From Aphrocallistes beatrix (lineage: Eukaryota; Porifera; Hexactinellida; Sceptrulophora; Aphrocallistidae), in NCBI GenBank assembly GCA_963281255.1, contig OY725488.1:4177925-4241924 (forward strand): a stretch of 64,000 bases of DNA. The letters run 5' to 3'. Shown here one piece after another: positions 21,786 through 33,700 of this stretch. Position numbers and translations under genes: made by a program. Within the stretch, counting starts at the first letter, position 1. The number at the start of each line of letters is the position of its first letter. The notes under the pieces are model-generated. The model had not been told where the DNA came from. It did no database searches and saw only the letters and a program-made list of their open reading frames with translations.

Positions 21786-22479
21786 CATTCTATAGAAAAT
21801 TTTTCAAAATGATATCTGGGAATGGCCAAACAAGTTACAGTCTGCTGTTTTGTCTGATAATAGCCATTGAGAACGTTCGACGAATTCAAGTGCCTTCTAA
21901 TTCATGATTGGTCGTAATTTGATCACCTTCCTCTCCTTCACTTCTTAAATATGAAAAAAGAAGACTTAATTTCGGTGGATACTGGTACTGCTCCGAAACA
22001 AGTTTAACCGGTACCAATTTTGATATGACAGGAGCTGCAATTTTCAATAGATAAACATTTTTAGGAATCGAAGGAATTGCCATTCATCTATACAAATGAC
22101 ATCCTACGCAATTTCTTATTTCCTCAATATAAATTTACAAACACCATAACTCGAAAAATTTTTCATTCCGTGCCCTAGGTAAAGCTGAGATAAATATGCG
22201 TCGAAGAGGATAAATATAGCATGAAAAAGATGAATTATGCTTAAAAAATGGGATAGGATTTAAAATTTTATACAAATCTCTGGCAACTCGTTACTCCAAG
22301 TGACGTTTTAGCAATACCAAAATACCCCATTATTGGCTAACCTTGTGTGTAGAAGTATTTGTAAGTGAAAACAACAACTTGAAATTATTGATTAGTATGA
22401 TCTTAAGGTTGGTGTTTCCTTCCAGAACTAACTCAAAAGGTTTTCATTATTTTCTTCTGTTTTGGGGAAAATGTTCTCG
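21786..22479. other. Intergenic DNA, nothing recognised
   Basis: The longest ORF is 65 residues on the minus strand (21886-22083) and resembles no family I know. No terminal repeats seen. Confidence 0.5.
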
Positions 22480-22760
22480 ATGAGTTAATACTATTTGTTT
22501 GAACGTTTTCGCGGTGGTCGAATACTTTTGTCCGGGTAGTGCTATATTTGTTCAAGCGCGCTTCGCTTGCGCTTGAATAAATATAGCACTACTGGCGGAC
22601 ACTGTGTGGCCGCCAGAGAGGTCCTTTAAACGCCTAGGCTCACAATGATGAATTATAAGGAAGATAACATCTCTAAAAACGTACGTCTTACTGTTATAGT
22701 CGATTTCACTCGAACAATCGCAAAATTGTCAATTTTTGAATTTGTGATGCTTAATAAATT
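22480..22760 (-). mobile_element. G right-end fragment joined to family A copy A8 through a palindrome
   Basis: 22480-22543 is the right end of MITE G (GAATACTTTTGTCCGGGTAG). 22536-22593 is a near-perfect inverted repeat with about 25-bp arms around the loop GCTTCGCTT of the family A 3' hairpin. Family A sequence then continues on the minus strand to 22760, where it decays. Confidence 0.7.
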
Positions 22761-22822
22761 ATTTAAGGACCTTTAATTGGCCAGCCTTTAGGAAAAGTCT
22801 CCCACAGCATGGTGTTGAGGTA

Positions 22823-24065
22823 TTGGATCACCTAACTAGTGTAATAAAATTAATTAATATTGTATTGATTAATGCAGGGAGCACATACCACGCTATATAA
22901 TACTTAGCATGTTTAGTCACTTCAGTGTCACCAAAATGAGGGTACAGCTCTGATGTCCATACCAAGAGCATCACTCTGGTTTCTCGCTTCTAAATAGAAA
23001 AATGATTACATATACTTCAATGTTTGTCTAACATAAAAATAAAAATACAATTTATGAAAATTACTTTGTATACCATAATTATCTAATTCTTACTATTTCT
23101 TCTACTTAACAGTCGTTAAGGAACGTAAATAGCAGTGTATTTTGCGTATAGAAATGCAGGCGATCTAGATTAACATCGAGCTGTTCGTGAAAAGGGGATA
23201 TGAATGTTTTCGCCTGCAAATTATCTTGTAGAAGAGGCTATAGTTCAAGAAATTGCTTTATCATTATTGAGTCAGGTATTTCAAGATTGATTGGCGTCAT
23301 TTCAATGAATTCATGAAGTTACACCACTTCAAGATCAATCATGTAAAACAGAGCTTAAAATTCGTTGAATGTACACAACTAAGTAAAAGGGATATTATCA
23401 TCAAAAATAAATACCAAGGTTCTTTAAGTGTATGAGAAGGATCTTTCGAAAAACCGAATGATGCAGATTGCTTCATCTACAGAATAAAATAATTAATCAA
23501 CTAGGACTTACAAAAGGCTACCTAAAATAATATACTAACCGATTTCATTAGTTTGCATTCTGTTGAATCTTGGACTTTTGAAGGTATCTTGTTACTTATC
23601 AGAGATTTGGACTCGTAAGAAATAAGACTACAAGATGTACTTGAATTCGCTTGTTTTGATTGAATCTGGACCCATCTTTCGAGGTGATTAAATGACTCTA
23701 ACTTTTTTTATCGAACTGCCTCATCTGTTTGAGCTGCTCTGAACGAATATATTCACAGGCTCTCTTGTTAGTAGATTCCCTTGAATCTTTTAGAAGCGAT
23801 ATCGATTGATGCGAATCATCTATTGGAGGAGAGAATTCATATCTCGTGGTACTGGATATTCAAACTCCATCACTAATATCTTCATCTTCTTCTACAGGAG
23901 AAGTGTCTGCCTTATTAAGATACGAGAGGGGATCTTCATAACTCGACTCTCTTCCCAACATCACTTTGAATGGTCTCTGGCCATGAGACTTTTTGTAGGT
24001 CGAATTCATGATAAGCACCGCAGATTTAGGTAACTCGGACAGTGCCGAGCTCCCTTCTTGCTCAA
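22823..24065 (-). pseudogene. Degenerate Ginger1-type transposase gene, second copy
   Basis: Exon remnants on the minus strand match the gene at 30771-34754 in the same order. 24060-23690 encodes KKSHGQRPFKVMLGRESSYE, later RSEQLKQMRQFDKK (compare 32078-32458). 23210-23105 encodes FISPFHEQLDVNLDRLHFY (compare exon 8). 22990-22823 encodes LLVWTSELYPHFGDTEV (compare exon 9), preceded by a good 3' splice site TTTTCTATTTAG. Stops and frame breaks are present; the OTU exon and termini are not seen. The catalytic core would lie to the right of 24065 but family A begins there. Confidence 0.8.
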
Positions 24066-24096
24066 TTTCCTAAATAAATGTAATATTGCATACTAT

Positions 24097-24577
24097 ATAA
24101 ACGCGCTTTGCTTGCTTGCACTGTGCGCTGGCGGACACTTTGTGTCCGCCGGAGGCGCCCTTGGGCGCCTGGAGTCCCAATGATTTATTGCTAGGGAGAT
24201 GACATCTCCAAATACGTCTGTCCTACTGTTATAATCGATATTGCACGAAAAATAACAATTTTAATTTTTGATGCGTAATGATGACGTCATAGCAGTGATG
24301 AGTCATCATTTTTTATGATAGTTGTATCACATGTAAGGAATATTAATATATACATTCTATCAAAATTTCAGCCTTCTATCACCTAAAATGGCTGAGTTAT
24401 AGTCGAAAAACTGAAATTTCTAATTATTAAAAAGGTGACAATGACGTCATAATTCCATGATGAGTAGACATTTTCGTCTGAACTCAGAATTGAGTGGAGC
24501 CATAACCAAAAGACCCCCACATGCTAAAATCAGCTTTATGTGCCTGGCTGTTTCTTCAATCAAATTTGTCAGAGATA
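24097..24577 (-). mobile_element. Family A copy A9
   Basis: Nearly complete minus-strand copy from the 3' hairpin (ACGCGCTTTGCTTGCTTGC) to CAATCAAATTTGTCAGAGAT, with both TGACGTCA-type blocks (one mutated to TGACGTCATAGC). Confidence 0.75.
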
Positions 24578-24629
24578 CACTACCCGGTCAAAAATATTCA
24601 ACCATCCCACGAAAACTTCAATCCAAATA

Positions 24630-25055
24630 CAGTAGACCCTCGATTATCCGAAACTCGATTATCCGACACCTCGATTATCCGAAGTGTGTTCGAGTACCAC
24701 TCATTTTATCAAATACTTTTCAATCGAATTTGTGAAAATAATGTGTCCGGTTAACTGAAATATGTGTTCGGATAACTGAAATAATGTGTTCGGATAACTG
24801 AAATAATGTGTTCGGATAATCAATTCCTTAAAAATGTATGTTCCAAAATTGTGCGTAGCATTGTCAATTTGTTACGGCTATACATACGTGTAAGTAGTAT
24901 TCAAATCATGATACGTTCTTTAATAATATCTAAGTTGGTACATGTGCATTTAAGAGCGTAAAATACGTATTTCGCTTATCCGAACGATTTCACTTATCCG
25001 AACACCAATCTTTGAGCTAACAAACGGAGGTGTTCGGATAACCGAGGGTGTACTG
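24630..25055. mobile_element. pogo/Tigger-like MITE L
   Basis: 426 bp, ends CAGTAGACCCTCGATTATCC and GGATAACCGAGGGTGTACTG, TA at 24628-24629 and 25056-25057. Internal repeats of GTGTTCGGATAACTGAAAT. Terminal sequence is characteristic of the pogo/Tigger group. No ORF. Confidence 0.85.
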
Positions 25056-25438
25056 TAGTATTAAATTGGAACTATTTAAAAAAGGAACATGTCCTCAAAC
25101 AGTAGAAAAACTCCATTTTTTATTCCAAATTCGTAATCTACACATTCTAATTACTACTCGTAATTCAGAGTCTCAACTAAAATACCTATTCTTATGTAGA
25201 AAATTATCAACCTCTACCACTTTGTGTCACTAATCGCCATCATATATAATGGCTGTGCTTGGGACAAGTAGTATCAAGTATCAAATATTGATATTAATTA
25301 CCTTGGGAGTTAGTATCGAGTTGAGGCTATCAATTATGTGTAATTAGAAAGTGTAGTTTACGAATTTGAAATAAAAAATAGAGTGTTCCTTACGGTTTGA
25401 GTACATATTATTTTATGAATATACACACTTTAATACTA

Positions 25439-26537
25439 CAAGCGCGCTTCGCTTGCTTGCGCTGCGCGGCTGGCGGACACTTTGTGTCCGCCGGAGGATC
25501 CCTTCGGTCGCCTGGAGTCACATTGGTTAATTATAAGGGAGATAACATCTCTAAATATGTCTGTCCTACTGTGCTAATCGATATCACTCGAAAAATCACC
25601 AAATTTGTGAGTTTAAAATTTTTGGATGCGTAATGATGACGTCATAACAAAGTGATGAGTCATCATTTTTTGATAATAGTTGCATCATATGTGAGGTATG
25701 TTAGTACACAGATTCTATTAAAATTTCAGCCTTCTATCTCCTATAATGGCTGAGTTATGCCCGAATAACTGTGTTGCTTAACTTTTAAAAATGTGACAAT
25801 GACGTCATAATTCCATGATGAGTCGACATTTTGCTCTGAACTCAGAACTTACTGGAGCCATAGCCAAAAGACTCCCACATGCCAAAAATCAGCTTTCTGA
25901 GCCCGGCAGTTTCTTCAATCAATTCGTTACAGATATATATATATATATATACAAGCGCGCTTCGCTTGCTTGCGCTGCGCGGCTGGCGGACACTTTGTGT
26001 CCGCCGGAGACTCCCTTCGGTCGCCTGGAGGTGACATTGGTTAAATATAAGGGAGATGTAATCTCTAAATATGTCCATCTTAGTTTTAAAATCGATATCA
26101 CTCGAAAAAACACCAAATTTGTCAATTTTTAAAATTTTGGTGAGTAATGATGACGTCATAGCAAAGTGATGAGTCATCATTTTTTGATAATAGTTGCATC
26201 ATATGTGAGACGTGTTAGTATACAGATTTTATTAAAATTTCAGCCTTCTATCTCCTATAATGGCTGAGTTATGCCCAAATAACTGTGTTGCTTAACTTTT
26301 AAAAATGTGACAATGACGTCATAATTCCATGATGAGTCAACATTTTGCTCTGAGTTCAGAACTTACTGGAGCCATAGCCAAAAGACTCCCACATGCCAAA
26401 AATTAGCTTTCTGTGCCCGGCAGTTTCTTCAATCAATTCGTTACAGATATATATATATATATATATACACAAACATTAATCGAGTTTTAATAGTAAAGAT
26501 ATATACACAAATAACAATCGAGTTTTAATAGTAAGGA
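25439..26537 (-). mobile_element. Tandem pair of family A elements (A10, A11), precise insertion between A and T
   Basis: Two minus-strand bodies (about 25439-25937 and 25954-26450), each from CAAGCGCGCTTCGCTTGC to AATTCGTTACAGATATATA, then two 5' ends ATCGAGTTTTAATAGTAA. The insert starts after A25438 and ends before T26538 inside MITE G2, with no target duplication and no loss of G sequence. This defines the family termini as TC at the 5' end and CTTG at the 3' end. Confidence 0.85.
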
Positions 26538-26584
26538 TTTTATAGAGGTTTCTGTGGTGGTCGAATGCTTTTGTCCGGGTACTG

Positions 26585-27490
26585 TATATATATATTAATC
26601 GAGTTTTAATAGTAAGGATTTAGAAGCAGATTTTCGTATGAAAAATATTTTAAAATTTATCTAGTCAATATCGAAAATCAGTCACTATCATTTTGTTCTA
26701 CCTGAAGAGATCTTTCGATTTTTACCATACGACCTTGTTAACTGAAGATACATCCTGTGTAACATTGATTTTTTTAAATTGCTAAAACAGGATACAAATA
26801 AAATTTTTCAGAAAGGCTTGATTTCCATTAGTTTGTATCCTAAATTGTATCCTAATATTAAATGACATCCAAAATCCTTATTCAACAACTTATTGCATTA
26901 CTTAACTTCAAGATATAGTATATCGAAGATTTTACATCATCACACGTTCAAAAGTGTGAAAAAGTTGTTAGTCATGACTGGGGACCCCAAAATAACCATA
27001 TCCGATACTATCCACCGAAATCCCATATCTATGACTTTATTTGACCATGCCAGATCATTATTTTAATCCTGAATTCGTGTCCAGCACTGAATATTCATCA
27101 ATTTGATATATATATTGACCATATTTGGATAATTCTTTGGTTCTCTGTTACTAGCAACGGCCAGGAATGTGAATACATTCCTGGCCGTTGCTTTGCATGT
27201 TCAAACAATCTTATCAAATATGGTCAATATATATCTCAAATTGCTCTGGAAATTTAGTGCTGAGCATGATTTCAGCTTTAAAATGATCTGGCACTGTTAA
27301 ATGAAGTTATATGTGTGGGACATTTCTCTTTTAAAATGTCTCGTTTTTAGAGCGACACCAGGTGATACAAGTAGCTCTAAGTAGCAGAATATTGGCAGTG
27401 TAGTTATAAATATCGAAATTAATCTTTAGAATTCCTTTATGGGTCTGAAAAATGATGAAAAAGCACTCTGGGCACATTTGTAAAAAAAAC
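26585..27490. mobile_element. Family A 5' fragment followed by family D copy D3
   Basis: 26595-26625 holds the inverted 5' end of family A. From about 26628 to 27490 the sequence follows the D foldback: the central inverted repeat AGCAACGGCCAGGAATG / CATTCCTGGCCGTTGC at 27155-27192, and arms with AAAGTGTGAAAA and CACCAGGTGATACAAGT. Ends are diverged. Confidence 0.65.
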
Positions 27491-27575
27491 AATTTTTTAT
27501 AATAAACAACAACTTTAATTCAAACAATGTAATACGGTTTATTGATAGTACTAGTAAGTATAAACATTAATGTAT

Positions 27576-28067
27576 AACAATGGTATCACATTGATTAATT
27601 ATAAGGGAGAAAACATCTCTAAATACGTATGTCCTATTGCTATAATCGATATCGGACGAAAAATCACGAAATTTGTCAACTTTTAAAATCTTAATGCGTA
27701 ATAATAACGTCATTACAGAGTAATGATTCATCATTTTTTGATGATAGTTGTGTCACATGTGAAGAATATTAATATACATGTTCTATTAAAATTTTAGCCT
27801 CCTATCACTTAAAATGGCTGAGTTATAGTCGAAAAATTGAAATTTCTGATTCAAAATATGTGACAAGGACGTCATAGTTCCATGATGATTCGACATTTTC
27901 GTCTGAGCTAAGAACTTAGTGGAGCCATAGTCAAAAGACTGCCACATGCCTAAACCCCGCTTACTTCTCACAGTTTCTTCAATCAATTCTTAATAGATAT
28001 AATGATATAATATAGTAGGTATAAATATATACACATTAATCGAGTTTTAATAGTAAGGATGCATAAT
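27576..28067 (-). mobile_element. Family A copy A13 without its 3' hairpin
   Basis: Body from CACATTGATTAATTATAAGG to AATCAATTCTTAATAGAT, then an AT tract and the 5' end CATTAATCGAGTTTTAATAG. The GC-rich 3' hairpin region is absent. Confidence 0.75.
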
Positions 28068-28102
28068 ATGAGTTTTGAATTAGGAAAAATAATAAGTTAT
28101 AG

Positions 28103-29756
28103 CATAGCCTACAGTATATATGGCCTCACAGTAACTTGAGGATTTGGGACTAGAGATGCAGTGGAAGATGGTTGAGCTAATACATGAGCTGCCTTAAATC
28201 ATTTATAAAGCACAATAGAGCTTTGGAATGTATTACCAGCATATATAAATATGGTATCAAAGTACCCATATCCGTTGTTAAAATTTAGATTAGTCACTGG
28301 GTTATATTTGTGACAAATTTAATGATTTTCAGAAGTCGTTTAAGGGCACTTCTAAGTGTTTTCATTATAAGGTTTTCCCGCATAGAACTGAGATGTGAAT
28401 GTGTTAATACGAAAAATTTGGAATTTTTTCATGGAATGTTGTCACAAACAATGTTGCTATAGAAACGTGTTTTGGTCAGTTGGGATTATATCTTGAAAAC
28501 CGCTATAGCAAGACATTCCAATGTAATGATAGCCAATAGACTATTTCCTATTAAGGATACCGCCCGTGAAAAATCCTAGGTTTGGCTTACAGCATATATC
28601 AAGAATAGAGATAGATAAGATGTTAAGCGAGGGCAGGTAGGGCAATTAAAAAATATTGAGACATGCCAAACAGCTTTTGGTTCGCATTTCTAGTTTTTGA
28701 GTTACAGCGTCTCAAAGTCGGTTTTTTCCGTTTTTCCCTAGCACATCTTAATGGTAAGCCCTCCTCCACTCTGTGATTTTTTTGAAACACATGTTTGGAT
28801 CAAATGCTTCGAAAATTTATTCATATATAGTCTATAAAGTTTGCGATCGCATAGAACCAAAAGAAAGTTAAAATAACCAAAATTGTTAATTTATAGGGTT
28901 TTGAAAAAAAATTGCCAAAAAACGGCGAAAAAAGCCCGATTTTCTTTGGAAATCAGCAATAAAATCACAAATTTATAAGATATCGAAAATCGAGTGGTCC
29001 TACGCTCATCGCCTAATGATATGGAAATACTCCTGAAATTTTCAAACCTCTATCTCAAAGTAATTTTGAGTTAAAATTTTTGAAAGACGGTCAATTTTGG
29101 AATTTTAAAGTCCAGAGATATAGGGATTTGAAGTTTTGATGTTAAGAACGATGTAAAATGAGCTATTAAGGGATAATATTATTCGACGTCTAAATTCAAT
29201 GGTTTACGAGTTCTTAGACAATATATCATATTGGCTACATTTGGTAATTTGTCGAATATCTCGTAAACCATTGAATTTAGACGTCGAAATAATATTATCA
29301 CTCAATAGGAAATAGTCTATTGGCTATCAAATGGGATTACATTTGAATGTATAGCTATCGCGGTATTCAAGATATAACCCCAACTGACCAAAACACGTTT
29401 CCATAGCAACACTGGAATGTAGCAATATTCCATGAATAAATTCCAAATTTCCGCACTAACCCATTCACATCTCAGTTCTATGCGGAAACCTTTTAATAAA
29501 AACACTTAGAAGTGCCCTTAAATGACTTCTGAAAATCACTAAATTTGTCACAAATATAACCCAGATGGTGACTAATCTAAATTTTAACAACAGATACGGG
29601 TACTTTGACACCATATTTATTTATGCTGGTAATACATTCCTAAGCTCTATTGTGCTTTATAAATGATTTAAGGCAGCTCATGTATTAGTTCAACCATCTT
29701 CTACCGCATCCCTAGTCAAGTTAATATGAGCCCTTATGTACGTACAGTAGGCTATG
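28103..29756. mobile_element. Family C foldback, copy C2, containing a B fragment
   Basis: Termini CATAGCCTACAGTATATATG and the complement TACAGTAGGCTATG; flanking 7-mers GTTATAG (28096-28102) and TTTATAG (29757-29763) differ at one base. Taking out B3 (28555-29168) leaves about 1,040 bp, close to C1. The arms are nearly complementary over several hundred bp. Confidence 0.8.
28555..29168. mobile_element. Family B fragment B3 inside C2
   Basis: Left terminus GGATACCGCCCGTGAAAAAT after TTAA (28551-28554), in the orientation of B2. It continues about 610 bp and stops at an internal ATTAA; the right terminus is missing. A second TTAA follows at 29166. Confidence 0.7.
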
Positions 29757-29805
29757 TTTATAGTAACTCAAAGTCTAAGTCATGTACAAAATCCGTGGTT
29801 GGGCC

Positions 29806-30017
29806 TGTTGCGTGGTATTCTGAGGCACCGTGGTATTTTGAGGCACTAGTCAAATTAACCATGGATATTCATCTAGCGTGGTATTCAGAGGCAATACCAA
29901 TCCTGTGATCATGATGCGTCATTTACATAGTTCCAATTTAGACAATGACTTTCAATGTGAGTAGTGATACTTGTATGTTTTCCCTGCTCTAAATAGTGTA
30001 TAGTGCTTCATGACCTG
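29806..30017 (+). repeat. Left terminal inverted repeat of the Ginger element
   Basis: 212 bp, nearly identical to the complement of 34829-35040. Within it the motif CGTGGTATTCTGAGGCA occurs repeatedly (29812, 29830 variant, 29877). Such sub-terminal repeats are plausible transposase binding sites. Confidence 0.9.
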
Positions 30018-30770
30018 CAGGGGCCTGATTATTTACCAAACTACTCAAATTAAGTTTTTCTTAAACTACTAAGTCAAAATTGAGTTTAAACTACGTAACT
30101 TTGAAACTAATTTGGTATTCACAAAGCAAAACTAACTTAGTTTTTTCATTTTTTACTAAAAAGTCAAGTGAACTTGGCTTAAATCGATATTTTTAAAATT
30201 TTACATTGATTTGATAATTGAAAGTAAATGAAATACGTACATATGTAACATCGAAAACCTAGATGATGAGTTGTGGTTACATTGATATTGTGTTCTGAAT
30301 TCATCACGATATGATTTGCTTATTTACGTAATATATAACACGATTAAGTTTGCATTTATTTGGTTGCATTTCTGGGCTTGACAATCTAAGTATGTAACAA
30401 TTACAATTATGAATCCTAAAGATATAATACATGTATAAAAGATAGTTATTTCGCGAATGACAAATTTTATAAATCAATATTAATATTTACATTTTGGTCC
30501 TTCAATCAACTTGAATATTGTACTTACAAGTAGTATGACAAAATTAAGTTTAATCTATCATGCGATCAGGATCGCTTATAATGAACAAACCCAATTTTGA
30601 CCTCATAACATTTGTATTACACTATAAGGTCATTTAATTCTTCATGTTGATTGACTTTTTAATGACTGCTTTATTACGAACCATTTTTGCCGTTCGGATT
30701 CAATAAAAGCGAACTTGACTATTAGTCATTTTTCAAAATTGAAAATTAGCAAATATCCAGAATTTGCTGA

Positions 30771-33700
30771 ATGGAGCCAAAGGAATATGAAGATATTCAT
30801 AATTTCCTTTCTAACGGTGTATACCCTCCTGCGGTATCCTCTACATCCAAGACAAAATGGAATTTCCGAAGAAAGATATCACTGTATTCAGTTGAGGAAT
30901 CAGATAAACTATTCAAGGTAATTTTGTACAGTAAAATGCTTTCATATGTAAGAAGTTCTATAATGTATAGTGTTGTACATACTTGTTTCAAACTTGCTTT
31001 TTAAAGAGGATCATTCTTAATGGGAAAGAGACGCAAGTTGAAGTGCCAACAGCTGGGGAAGTTCAGGGAATATTAAGGAAGCTGCATGACCAGGTTGGCC
31101 ATCCTGGAATCAACACCACCTATTCTGCAATACTACAGCGATTCACTTGGAAAGGAATGTATCCCTGCGTCGAGGACTATGTAAGTATAAAATTATCAAA
31201 CTTATTCAACTGCATCAATTTTCTCACACCTTAATCGGATTAGTGTATTTACTACAATGCAACTTTGAATTAGTGTAAATCAAGAGGGTTTTCATTAGCA
31301 TTTCTTCAACTTATAATCTCAAACAAGTTTTACTTACTTAAAGTTTTCGCTTAAATTTTTTTAATTTATCATTTCATCATTTCAAAAAGGTCAAATCATG
31401 TGAGATATGCCAATTAACAGCCTCATTGCCACCACAGCCACAAAGGAAACTACAGCCTATTCCACCCCCAGATCGACCATGGCTGCATATTGGGATGGAT
31501 TTAATATGCGGTCTCCCAGTAACTCAAGACGGTTTTCGACACATCCTTGTCACTGTGTGTTATTTGAGTAAATTTGTAGTAGCTCGAGCACTAAAATCTA
31601 AAACATCTGAAGAGATTCTTGAGAATCTAAAAGATATATATCTTGATGTCGGATTACCGAATGTTATTCAGCACGACCAAGGAAAGGAGTTTACTAGCAA
31701 GGTGTGTTTAGAAACTCAATTTTATACGTGTTTATCATCAATATCGACTAATTAACTTATTATATATGTAGATATTTCAGGAATTTCACCAAAAGCTAGG
31801 AATCGACGATCGTAAGACCCGTGCCTATCACCCTATGGCTAATGGCTTAGTTGAAGCACATAACAAGATTCTCAAAACGTAATGTTTATATTTCTTGAAC
31901 TACTTCTTAATTAAGGGAGAACAGTCTGTTAATTGGGCAGAATTTCAATTTTTAAAAATTATTCATTTTGTGTAAATAAGTTATTGAATTTAAAGGACCT
32001 TTTAAGAGTCTGTCATCACAATATTATAATTTTATTATAAAAAGTTACTCATGGTAAATTATAATTCGATTAATTAGGAGGTTGAACAAGCTGAACCTCC
32101 AAACTAAAAAGATTTGGTCAGAGCTACTAAAGTCTACAGTTCTTTCTATGAACAGTACCCAAAAGAAATCCCACGGATATACTCCTTACATGGTAATGTT
32201 TGGAAGAGAGTCAAGGTATGAGGATCTTCTCTCAGCGATCAATGATACCATATCCACTCCACAAGAAGATTTGGAGTTAGAGGAAAACATATTCGCTGAA
32301 TTCCAACATACAGAAGATGAACTTCGAGAACAAGGACTTGAAGAGATATCTTCCATTGACCATGAGCGAGCTAAAATATACAAATGTGCAGCAAATTCGA
32401 TTCGATCAGATCAATTAAGGCAGAAAAGGCAATTTGATAAGAAAGTTAATGATACCAGGTGTGTTTTATTTAATATTGGAAATTTGCGGATCTACATGGC
32501 AAGAGGTGGATTCAGGTTTTATATGCACTATTTTATGTAATTCATCTTATTTGGCTTAAATTAGCCTAGCATAGGCATATTTTTAAAAATTATAAACTTC
32601 TCCAATGAAATATAGCTTAAATTTCAAGTGGTGAGTCCACCTTTAGGTAACGAGGATATGACTGATATATTTTCTATTCCATTTGTAGACCTCAAATTAA
32701 AACAGGTGATATGATATTATACACAAACATGCCTAAACTAAAGAAAATGCCTAATACTAAAAGACAGCAAAAATACATGGGGCTACAAACAGTCAAACGG
32801 GTTACTGACAGCCATGTAGTCATATCACAAGACCAGCTAGGGAAGCAGAGAGAAAAACGCATTCCTATTCACATGCTCGCCCTTACTTTGAACGGGATGC
32901 TAATTTGTCCAGGAAAGCAAATATTATAATTACAGCAGATTCTCATATTGATACTTTTGGCAAGAAACGGATTAAAGTAAGTGGTAAACTATACATTCGA
33001 TGATATTCTTAAATACATTTATCCATTCCGTGGTATTATGTTAGTTGTTAAGCATTTAGCAAAATTTGAGAATATATTTTTTATTTAGAGTGACCCCATT
33101 ATTTTTGGGTTTCCTAGTGACTCAATAATTGCACATCTCAACATTCTCAAGGTTTGTATATTATTCAATCTATTTATGGTTTACAACATCCAATTTTAAA
33201 TAATAAATATAAATACTAATTATTAACCAGTTAAGATTGATATTTACTTAACTTTTTTTCTTCTTTAAAATAATTGATCTGTTGTCCTAGATGCAGGTTT
33301 ATCATTCAAATTTTATTTTCAGGCTATCCTAACACAGAATATTCGGGATGGAACATTTATTACTCCATTGCATGAGCAACTGCACAATATGCTTAATAGA
33401 TATCACGAGTATGTTCCGAACACACTTCTTTTACTTTTCTAAAAGATTCAACTGAAGATGATATCGTATGTATTCTGCCGTATTGCCAAGGACGATTTAA
33501 CAAAACTTGACATTATTTGTAACATTAAATAGACCACTCTAAAACAAAACTCAACGGTGCTCAACGGTGCTTCTCTTCCAAAATTAAATATTGATATTAC
33601 AAGTATTACTATACAAATCTAATTTATAGAAAAAGGCGATTCGAGACAAATTATTAGGCTGGACAACAGATTTATATCCTATGTTCGGCGACGTGTTAGC

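Larger units (their letters stand above)
24578..26584. mobile_element. MITE G, copy G2, carrying two nested insertions
   Basis: Outer ends CACTACCCGGTCAAAAATAT (left) and CTTTTGTCCGGGTACTG (right) with TA on both sides. Removing element L with one TA (24630-25057) and the family A pair (25439-26537) leaves about 480 bp that align end to end with G1. Confidence 0.8.

Noticed and set aside
25815-26180. ORFs of about 105-112 residues in family A (also at 46696, 47310, 48782, 49257, 49826, 50849)
   Set aside because: The same peptides appear in every copy, contain the (TA)n run as IYIYIY, occur on both strands and are broken in many copies; they are repeat sequence, not genes.
29726-29908. 60-residue ORF across 29806
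   Set aside because: It spans the C2 border and the Ginger inverted repeat; the ALVKL/YSEA repeats are the sub-terminal DNA repeats.
32186-32383. Minus-strand ORF inside the Ginger integrase exon
   Set aside because: Antisense shadow of exon 5, whose plus frame matches a second Ginger copy.
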